In this document: positions 1 to 5,130 of the stretch, piece after piece
Numbering within the stretch: position 1 is the stretch's first letter
Layout: each line of letters begins with the position of its first letter
NCBI GenBank assembly: GCA_016192205.1
Contig: JACPUP010000025.1
Span: 1-5,130, forward strand
Length of the DNA: 5,130 nt
Source: Candidatus Kerfeldbacteria bacterium
Lineage (GTDB): Bacteria; Patescibacteriota; Patescibacteriia; SBBC01; JACPUP01
Direction of reading: 5' to 3'
Notes under the pieces: model-generated
Database searches by the model: none
What the model was told of the DNA's origin: nothing
What the model saw: only the letters and a program-made list of their open reading frames with translations
Program-made: the position numbers and the translations under genes

Positions 1-107
1 ATGACCGGTCCAATCGCAAATTTCGCACCCGGAAACTCCTCCTGCACGGCGTGGGCGAGGAGGTGGGCCAGGGAGTGGCGAATCGCATCCAGGGAAGGTT
101 TGGCCAT
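1..107 (-). CDS. thrS: Threonyl-tRNA synthetase, N-terminal fragment (cut by window edge)
   Basis: Threonine-tRNA ligase charges tRNA-Thr with threonine in the cytoplasm. Only 35 codons plus two bases are present, reading from ATG at 105-107 to the left edge. The peptide begins MAKPSLDAIRHSLAHLL and ends FAIGPV. Two family hallmarks are visible: the HxxxH motif of the N2 editing domain (H11 and H15, in RHSLAHLLAHAV) and the KFAIGPV segment, which in ThrRS normally leads into I-[ED]-[DN]-GFYYD. In E. coli ThrRS the same histidines lie near residue 73, after a TGS domain of about 60 residues, so this protein lacks TGS. The reading frame stays open through the upstream gap, but it has no ATG, GTG or TTG there, so the ATG at 107 is the start. 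No clear Shine-Dalgarno sequence precedes it. AlaRS and related editing proteins share HxxxH, but the GPV segment favours ThrRS. The catalytic core lies outside the window. Confidence 0.87.
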   Translation of the reverse strand, partial: MAKPSLDAIRHSLAHLLAHAVQEEFPGAKFAIGPV

Positions 108-148
108 AGGAGTGGTTTCGATGGCTGCCCAACAGTGGCAACGCCTGA

Positions 149-177
149 ACCGTATCCGATGGGCGGGATGGCGTCAA
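149..177 (-). promoter_or_regulatory. Possible sigma-70-type promoter for thrS
   Basis: On the minus strand TTGACG (177-172) is followed after exactly 17 bases by TACGGT (154-149). The -35 box matches consensus at five of six positions. The -10 box matches at three, including the conserved first, second and last bases. The -35 box overlaps the TGA stop of the preceding gene (176-174). A start site near position 142 would give a leader of about 35 bases before the thrS ATG. No U-tract terminator separates the two genes, so read-through from upstream is also possible. This is a motif match only. Confidence 0.33.
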
Positions 178-1298
178 GAATCGAGGGCGACCTCGAGCTC
201 AAGCACGCGGTCGATGCGTGCCGGTTGGCTCGGCGTGCGGCGGGACCAAAACGGTGAGAGTGAAACCGCGATGGCAGCGATACCGTTGGTTGTTTGACCG
301 TAGCGCTCGAGTTCAGCCGGCGTTTTGTTCGTGAGCTGGGTTGTTGCAATGACGGGGTTTGATGGGTCGAGCGTTGATTGTCCGTTGGCGGTGATTGAGA
401 CGATCGCGGTTTTTTCCTCGGCATCGGCTGAGACGAGTTTGATCAATGGCTGTGCATTCCCGAGCGCAACCAGGTGGTCGCCGGCCGGAGCTGAAGCTTT
501 GAGCTCGTCGGCGATGAGGACGTTCAGATCCGCAGGTTGGTAGACGAGCGCGTGGAGTGTGAGCTCGCGGGCGACTTGGTCGGGTTGGCTGGTTGAGAGG
601 TCGTGCGTCTGTTCGTTGACCACAACGACGGTTGCTCCGGCCTCGACGAGATTCTGGAGCTCGGCCTGGGCTTGCGAACGAAGGTCCGTGGTGAGGGTGG
701 TTTGGGCAGCGGTCAGGTCTTCTGGCGTGACCGCGCCGCTGGCAACGGTTCCGCCGGTCATGGCCGCGAATGATTCTCCGTCGATGAGCTGTTGGTTGGC
801 GGCGCGCAGGCCTGGAATGGTGAACCGCTGGGGTCCGATCTCGCCGGTTGGTCCGGCCTCATCGGCTTCCACCGACACCTCAAGACTCCCCTTGGCTGGT
901 ACGTCCACGCGGGTGAGAGTGCGGAATAACACGCCGCTCTCCGACAGCAGTCGGGTCGTGGCTGCCAAGGGTTGCGGACTGCTGGTTGTATTCGTGATGC
1001 GAACGGTTCCTGCGGCCTTCGCCGGCACCGCGTGCTGTCCGCTGGCGACGACGGTGGTGGTTCCGGAAACCGTGCGCGTCAGATACTGGCCGGCGAGCGC
1101 GCGTTCGGTCGCGGCCGTTTCCGAAACACTAACGTCGAAGGTCGTCTGAACATCGCGGACCGCGAGGGTAATGGTGATGCGAGCGCGGGCAAAGGCCACA
1201 TAGACGATTGCGCCGAGGACGACCGCGGTCAGCGCGCCAAATCCGAACGCTAGGTGGCGATAGCCTGCGGTCGTGCGCGAGCGCTTGGCCAGGGTCAT
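174..1298 (-). CDS. Membrane-anchored baseplate J/gp47-like protein, 374 aa
   Basis: Function is unknown. The start is ATG at 1296-1298, which overlaps the dnaE stop as ATGA. The frame stays open further upstream, but that part lies within dnaE and its translation looks like a shadow. Residues 1-15 are basic (KRSR), 16-37 form one hydrophobic helix (LAFGFGALTAVVLGAIVYVAFA), and the remaining ~337 residues should lie outside the cytoplasm. The N-terminus resembles a signal anchor with no lipobox. The outer part is rich in Thr, Val and Ala and has no cysteine. Residues 97-164 resemble the beta-rich pattern of baseplate J-like (PF04865) proteins: GTVRITN, TTRLLSESGVLFR, a VPAKG turn, EADEAGPTGEIG, then FTIPGL. 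AAMTGG (178-183) and VTPEDL (190-195) follow, as in CPR members of this family as I remember them. Residues 197-222 look helical. No phage tail genes are nearby, so a cell-envelope role is more likely than a virion role. Translation is probably coupled to dnaE. Family assignment is from memory of the pattern, not a search. Confidence 0.8.
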   Translation of the reverse strand: MTLAKRSRTTAGYRHLAFGFGALTAVVLGAIVYVAFARARITITLAVRDVQTTFDVSVSETAATERALAGQYLTRTVSGTTTVVASGQHAVPAKAAGTVRITNTTSSPQPLAATTRLLSESGVLFRTLTRVDVPAKGSLEVSVEADEAGPTGEIGPQRFTIPGLRAANQQLIDGESFAAMTGGTVASGAVTPEDLTAAQTTLTTDLRSQAQAELQNLVEAGATVVVVNEQTHDLSTSQPDQVARELTLHALVYQPADLNVLIADELKASAPAGDHLVALGNAQPLIKLVSADAEEKTAIVSITANGQSTLDPSNPVIATTQLTNKTPAELERYGQTTNGIAAIAVSLSPFWSRRTPSQPARIDRVLELEVALDS

Positions 1299-4200
1299 AC
1301 GCTCGTTTTGACTGAGGCTGCGCCGATGATGTCGCGGACCGCGTTGCGGAACTCCTCGGACGGAGCCACGCGGTACGTGGTGGCGATGCGCTTGGTCTCG
1401 CCGTTCTGGTGGACGTGGAGGTAGACGGGTTGTTCGCCGGGAAAGCGGCCGAGCACGTCTTTGAGCGCTGTCAGGAGGTCGGCCGTCGCGTGCTCGGCAG
1501 TCAGATCGATGACGAGCGGTTCGGCAGGCACCGCCCGCGCTGCCGGACTGGAACTGGCTTCGCCAAACCGCTTGGCTTCGGCCGCCAGGATTTTGGGCAC
1601 GCCGTCCTTGTCCGACAGCCGGCCGGTCACGAGCACGATCTGCTCCTCTTCCCAAATGCTGGCCGTGGCTTTGAGCGTTGAGGGGAAGACGAGGACTTCC
1701 ACGCTGCCGCTCGTGTCTTCGAGCCGAACGAAGAGCATGGGCTCGTTCGCTTTCGTGATGACGCGCTGGATGCTCGTCACGACGCCGCCGACCGTCACCC
1801 GTCGGTTGTTCGGCAGTCCTTCGAGCTCATGACAGGGTGTGGCGATTTTTTTGAGTTCGTCTGCTACCTCATCGAGGGGATGCTCGGAGAGGTAAATGCC
1901 GAGGTGTTCCTTCTCCCACGCCAGCCGCGTTTTTCGGTCAGCCGGATCAGCTGGCCGCAGCCGGAGCGTGGGCAGGTGGTCCTTCGGGAGCATGCCGAAG
2001 AGGTTCGTCTGCCCGTTCCTCGACTCTTTTTCAGCGTGGCGCAGGAAGACGACCAGCTCCTCGAGGTTCTCGAGCATCTGGCGGCGTTCACCAAAGCGGT
2101 CGAGCGCGCCGGCTTTGATGAGGGATTCGAGCGACTTGCGGTTCAGGTCCTTGCTCGTGACGCGGTGGAGGAAATCACCGAGGTGTTCGAACGGACCGTC
2201 GGCCTCGCGTTCGGCCCTGATGGCGTCGATGACCCCCTCACCCAGGTTCTTGATGGCCGACAGGCCGAAGCGGATGGCGTCGCGTCCGTGCCCATTCGGG
2301 ATGACCGTGAAGTTCGCCCGGCTCTCATTGACGTCCGGCGGCAGCACTGGGATACCCATGGTCCGGCACTCATCGACTTCTCGGCTGACCTTATCGCTGT
2401 TGGCGTGATCGGCGGTCAGCAGCGCGGCCATGAACTGGGCTGGGTAATTGGCTTTGAAGTAGGCGGTCTGGTAGGCGATGAGCGCGTAGCAGGCGGCGTG
2501 ACTCCGGTTGAAGCCGTAGCGAGCGAAGGGTTCGATGAAGGTGAAGATTTTCTCCGCCGTTCCCTTCGCCAACCCGTTGTTCACGCAGCCGGCCACGAAC
2601 TTCGTTTTTTGTTCCTTGAGGAGTTTGGCAATCTTCTTTCCGACGGCCTTGCGGAGCACGTCGGCCTCGCCGAGGGAAAAGCCGGCCAGGTCGCGGGCGA
2701 TCTGCATGATTTGCTCTTGGTACACGGCAATGCCGTGCGTCTTTTCCAAGATGGGTTTGAGGCGCGTGTCGAGGTACGTCGGCGACTTCTTCCCGTGTTT
2801 GCCAGCGATGAAGTCGGGGATGAGCTCCATCGGCCCGGGACGGTAGAGGGACACCATGGCGATGATGTCCTCCAGTTCGGTGGGTTTGAGCGCGCGGAGG
2901 TAGCGTCGCATGCCCGATGATTCCAACTGGAAGACACCGGTGGTTTGGCCCGCCTGGAGGAGTTTGTACGTTTTGGCGTCCGTGAGCGGGATGGCATCGA
3001 GGTTGACGCGTTCGCCTCGCGTCTGCTCGATCGATTCGATCGCATGCTCGAGGATGGTCAGGTTCGCCAAGCCGAGGAAGTCGACCTTGAGCAAACCCAA
3101 GTCTTCGATTGGGTGAAGCGAGTACTGGGTGATAATCGAGTGGTCGTCCGTGGTGCCATGCTGGAGCGGAACCGTGTTCACGAGCGGCTCTTTAGCAATC
3201 ACCACACCGCAGGCGTGCGTGGAGGCGTGACGCGCCACACCTTCGAGGCGCTGGGCGGTCTCGATGAGTTTTTTCCCTTCCGGATCGTTGGCAACAATGT
3301 CCTTGAGCTCAGGCACCGAGGCAACGGCCTGCGCCAGCGTTTCGCCAAACGGGATGAGTTTGGCGAGCCGGTCACAGTAAGTGTACGGGAATCCGAGCAC
3401 GCGGCCAACGTCGCGGACGGCTGCCCGAGCTGCCATCGTGCCGAAGGTAATGATTTGCGAGACGTGGTCAGCGCCGTACTTTGACTCGACGTAGCGGATG
3501 ACTTCGCTGCGTCGGGTATCGGCGAAGTCGATGTCGAAATCCGGCATGGAAACGCGATCGGGGTTCAAGAACCGCTCGAAGAACAGTTCGTACTTGATGG
3601 GGTCGACGTTCGTGATGTTCGTGAGGTAGGCGACGATCGAACCGGCGGCCGAGCCGCGACCCGGCCCCACTACAATGCCCTGCTGCTTCGCCCAGTTGAC
3701 GAAGTCCTGCACGATGAGGAAGAACGGCGCAAAACCCACGTTTCGAATGACGCCGAGCTCATAGTCGAGACGCTTCTGGACCTCGGCGGACGGCCGTGAG
3801 CCATACCGTTTGGCAATGCCCTCGCGGCAGAGTGCGCGCAGGTGGTCATCCGGCGTTTGCCCGTTCGGCACGTCGAAGTGGGGGAGGCGAATTTTGCCGA
3901 GCTCAATTTCCACGTCGCATGAATCGGCCATCTCGACCGTACGCGCAATGGCGTCGCGGTCTTCGGGCATGCGCTGGACCATCTCGTCGCCGGAGATGAG
4001 GCTGTAGTCTTCGTCGAGCATGGAGAGGCGATCCGGATCGTTCTTCTGCTTTTTCGTCTGGATGCACAGAAGGACGTCGTGCGCTTCAGCGTCGGCGCGG
4101 TTGAGGTAGTGGCTGTCGGCCGTGACGACGAGTGGGGCACCGGTCGTGGCCGAGAGCGACCGCAGCCCGGCGTTCACCCGTTGCTGGTCGTCGAACGCGT

Positions 4201-4723
4201 TGGGCTGGAGCTCGAGGTAGTAGTGGCCGTCGAAGAATTCCTGGTACCGGGCAATCGTCCGCTCGGCTTCGCGGAGGTCGCCGCTCAAGATTTTTCGTGC
4301 GACCGAACCGTTCACGCAGCCGGAAAGCGCGGTCAGGCCAGTCCCGTATTGTGCGAGGAGCTCTTCGTCAATGCGCGGTTTGTAGTAGAATCCTTCAAGG
4401 TGCGCAGCCGTGATGAGTTTGAGGAGGTTGCGGTATCCTTCGGTGGTCCGCGCGAGAAGCGTTAGGTGGTAGGGTGCCGGGCTGTTCGGCTGGCGGTCGC
4501 GGCGGCTGCCGGGCGCGACGTACGTCTCCACGCCGATGATGGGTTTGAGGCCGACCGTTTTGGCGCGCTGGTAGAATTCAACTGCACCGTACAACGCTCC
4601 GTGGTCGGTCAACGCTAACGCCGGCATCTTGAGTTCGACGGCACGTTGGACGAGCTCGTCAATCTTCGGCAGACCGTCGAGCAAGCTGTAGTGGGAGTGC
4701 GTATGGAGGTGGACGAACTGCAT
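1295..4723 (-). CDS. dnaE: DNA polymerase III alpha subunit, complete, 1142 aa
   Basis: This is the catalytic subunit of the replicative polymerase, and its length is close to the 1160 residues of E. coli alpha. The PHP domain (about 1-270) opens with HLHTHSHYS and TDHG and keeps the metal-ligand positions H7, H9, D16, H41, E66, H86, C136, D203 and H205. The polymerase core follows: GPGRGSAAGS (353-362), the acidic motif PDFDIDF (394-400), ITFGTMAARA (425-434) and LLKVDFLGL with the third catalytic aspartate D548. VFQLESSGM (597-605), YRPGPME (627-633), YQEQIMQIA (668-676) and YGFNRSHAACYA (736-747) lie in the fingers region. A helix-hairpin-helix segment (about 861-878) leads to a clamp-binding peptide, QTNLF (905-909). 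An OB fold spans about 974-1050, and a C-terminal domain (1066-1142) resembles other DnaE1 tails. It is not PolC, because no DnaQ-type exonuclease is inserted. The ATG is 5 bases after the upstream stop, with AGGA at 4727-4730 as a closely spaced ribosome site. No frameshift or intein is seen. Confidence 0.98.
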   Translation of the reverse strand: MQFVHLHTHSHYSLLDGLPKIDELVQRAVELKMPALALTDHGALYGAVEFYQRAKTVGLKPIIGVETYVAPGSRRDRQPNSPAPYHLTLLARTTEGYRNLLKLITAAHLEGFYYKPRIDEELLAQYGTGLTALSGCVNGSVARKILSGDLREAERTIARYQEFFDGHYYLELQPNAFDDQQRVNAGLRSLSATTGAPLVVTADSHYLNRADAEAHDVLLCIQTKKQKNDPDRLSMLDEDYSLISGDEMVQRMPEDRDAIARTVEMADSCDVEIELGKIRLPHFDVPNGQTPDDHLRALCREGIAKRYGSRPSAEVQKRLDYELGVIRNVGFAPFFLIVQDFVNWAKQQGIVVGPGRGSAAGSIVAYLTNITNVDPIKYELFFERFLNPDRVSMPDFDIDFADTRRSEVIRYVESKYGADHVSQIITFGTMAARAAVRDVGRVLGFPYTYCDRLAKLIPFGETLAQAVASVPELKDIVANDPEGKKLIETAQRLEGVARHASTHACGVVIAKEPLVNTVPLQHGTTDDHSIITQYSLHPIEDLGLLKVDFLGLANLTILEHAIESIEQTRGERVNLDAIPLTDAKTYKLLQAGQTTGVFQLESSGMRRYLRALKPTELEDIIAMVSLYRPGPMELIPDFIAGKHGKKSPTYLDTRLKPILEKTHGIAVYQEQIMQIARDLAGFSLGEADVLRKAVGKKIAKLLKEQKTKFVAGCVNNGLAKGTAEKIFTFIEPFARYGFNRSHAACYALIAYQTAYFKANYPAQFMAALLTADHANSDKVSREVDECRTMGIPVLPPDVNESRANFTVIPNGHGRDAIRFGLSAIKNLGEGVIDAIRAEREADGPFEHLGDFLHRVTSKDLNRKSLESLIKAGALDRFGERRQMLENLEELVVFLRHAEKESRNGQTNLFGMLPKDHLPTLRLRPADPADRKTRLAWEKEHLGIYLSEHPLDEVADELKKIATPCHELEGLPNNRRVTVGGVVTSIQRVITKANEPMLFVRLEDTSGSVEVLVFPSTLKATASIWEEEQIVLVTGRLSDKDGVPKILAAEAKRFGEASSSPAARAVPAEPLVIDLTAEHATADLLTALKDVLGRFPGEQPVYLHVHQNGETKRIATTYRVAPSEEFRNAVRDIIGAASVKTSV

Positions 4724-4728
4724 TCGTC

Positions 4729-5043
4729 CTAGAACTCTTCGTCCGCGTCTTCGTCTGTCGCTTTTCGTTTCGCCTTTCGTTGTTTCTCGGTGAAGTAGCG
4801 GACAACCGTGGCGACCGTTTTCGAAAGCGCGGTTAGCGCGAGCGTCGAGTCGTGGAGTTTGTCACGGACGAGCCTGATGACCTCGTCAGCACGCCGGATA
4901 CGTTCTTCAATCGAGTTGATAGTGTTGGCGACGCTGCGGAGGATGCGAATAAGCGTGGAGAGGAACCAGACGATGAAGAACGTCAGCACGGCCGCCGAGG
5001 CTGCCAGGACGAGGAAGAGGATGTCTTGCGTGGTGTTGATCAC
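4729..5043 (-). CDS. Small single-pass membrane protein upstream of dnaE, 104 aa
   Basis: I do not recognise a characterised family. The start is GTG at 5041-5043. A TGA in the same frame at 5053-5055 rules out any start further upstream, and a good Shine-Dalgarno sequence lies just before the GTG. Residues 8-34 (ILFLVLAASAAVLTFFIVWFL and onward) form one transmembrane helix. Residues 35-83 are a long, probably amphipathic or coiled-coil helix with regular Ile/Leu/Val spacing (LIRILRSVANTINSIEERIRR). Residues 87-94 are strongly basic (KQRKAKRK) and the last eight are acidic (DEDADEEF). With a short N-terminus and a charged tail, the tail is most likely cytoplasmic. The layout recalls DUF948/YtxG-like proteins, but this is a resemblance of shape only. 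Its stop is 5 bases before dnaE, so the two are almost certainly co-transcribed, and the end of this gene carries the dnaE ribosome site. Confidence 0.82.
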   Translation of the reverse strand: MINTTQDILFLVLAASAAVLTFFIVWFLSTLIRILRSVANTINSIEERIRRADEVIRLVRDKLHDSTLALTALSKTVATVVRYFTEKQRKAKRKATDEDADEEF

Positions 5044-5047
5044 GGAA

Positions 5048-5054
5048 TCACCTC
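5048..5054 (-). promoter_or_regulatory. Ribosome binding site that fixes the GTG start of the small membrane protein
   Basis: The minus strand reads GAGGTGA four bases before the GTG codon at 5043, a near-perfect match to the anti-Shine-Dalgarno core. With the in-frame TGA at 5055-5053 just upstream, it settles GTG as the start of the 104-residue protein. Confidence 0.75.
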
Positions 5055-5078
5055 AATAGCCAGGGTAACATACGTCCT

Positions 5079-5106
5079 GGGTGGTGGGTAGTGGGTGGTA
5101 GGTGGT
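5079..5106. repeat. G-rich heptamer tandem repeat, four copies
   Basis: The plus strand carries four adjacent 7-base units with consensus GGGTGGT: 5079-5085 GGGTGGT, 5086-5092 GGGTAGT, 5093-5099 GGGTGGT and 5100-5106 AGGTGGT, followed by a partial AGT at 5107-5109. Two copies are perfect and two differ by one base. The array lies about 35 bases upstream of the first gene of the cluster. The G-rich strand is the template strand for that gene and has three GGG tracts followed by several GG pairs. It could therefore fold into a G-quadruplex, or vary in copy number by slippage. No function is shown by the sequence. The rest of the right-edge non-coding stretch (5044-5078 and 5110-5130) shows only the ribosome site and a weak -10-like TATGTT. 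Confidence 0.75.
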
Positions 5107-5130
5107 AGTCATTCGTTTCAGTCACCGCAT

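Noticed and set aside
124..142. Stem-loop between the baseplate-J-like gene and thrS as a terminator
   Set aside because: The six-pair stem (GCTGCC with GGCAAC, one wobble pair) has a seven-base loop but no following U tract, so it is not supported as an intrinsic terminator.
559..1149. Plus-strand open frame of 196 codons opposite the baseplate-J-like gene
   Set aside because: Its low-complexity Ser, Val, Ala and Arg composition is typical of an antisense reading. The minus-strand gene has a coherent signal anchor and beta-domain pattern.
174..1298. Prophage remnant, suggested by the baseplate-J-like match
   Set aside because: The protein carries a membrane anchor, the neighbours are dnaE and thrS, base composition is uniform, and no other phage gene or attachment site is visible.
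1299..1655. Upstream extension of the baseplate-J-like frame into dnaE (119 more codons)
   Set aside because: The extension is Arg-rich and lies in another frame of the dnaE C-terminus. The ATGA start gives a proper N-terminal signal anchor.
1829..2920. Long plus-strand open frame of 363 codons opposite dnaE
   Set aside because: It lies wholly antisense to well-conserved dnaE motifs, its product is dominated by Glu, Val, Gly and Arg as expected from reading GC-rich codons backwards, and it shows no recognisable domain.
2945..3484. Plus-strand open frame of 179 codons opposite dnaE
   Set aside because: It is a shadow of the dnaE polymerase core, with no domain or membrane segment and no sign of its own ribosome site.
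5067..5072. TATGTT on the minus strand as a -10 box for the small membrane protein
   Set aside because: It would give a plausible 17-base leader, but 17 bases upstream the sequence is CCCACT, inside the heptamer repeat, with no -35 resemblance. It was too weak to list as a promoter.

Overview
The window is a compact, single-direction gene cluster from a bacterial chromosome. All four genes lie on the minus strand, so transcription runs from the right edge to the left. In order they are: a small single-pass membrane protein (4729-5043), the replicative DNA polymerase III alpha subunit DnaE (1295-4723), a membrane-anchored protein resembling the baseplate J/gp47 family (174-1298), and the first 35 codons of threonyl-tRNA synthetase (1-107, cut by the window edge). 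The only non-coding stretches are about 66 bases before thrS and about 87 bases at the right edge. No RNA gene, CRISPR array, insertion sequence or phage cluster was seen.

The organism is probably a member of the Patescibacteria/CPR, perhaps an Uhrbacteria-like Parcubacteria lineage. This is inference from three things: the threonyl-tRNA synthetase starts directly at its editing domain with no TGS domain; an orphan membrane-anchored baseplate-J-like protein follows dnaE, a type I remember from CPR genomes; and the genes are packed extremely tightly. DNA is moderately GC-rich. TGA and TAG are both used as stops, so the UGA-as-glycine code of Gracilibacteria/Absconditabacteria does not apply.

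The first three genes look like one transcription unit. The small membrane protein starts with GTG after a strong Shine-Dalgarno sequence, dnaE begins 5 bases after its stop, and the baseplate-J-like gene overlaps the dnaE stop by an ATGA junction. A possible promoter for thrS (TTGACG, 17 bases, TACGGT) overlaps the stop codon of the baseplate-J-like gene. Upstream of the whole unit, at 5079-5106, is a four-copy G-rich heptamer tandem repeat.

DnaE is complete and looks functional in every domain. Its PHP domain keeps all nine metal-ligand positions, unlike that of E. coli. Nothing here amounts to a clearly new biological system. The points most worth following up are the heptamer repeat, the conserved-looking linkage of two uncharacterised membrane proteins to dnaE, and the predicted exonuclease-competent polymerase.
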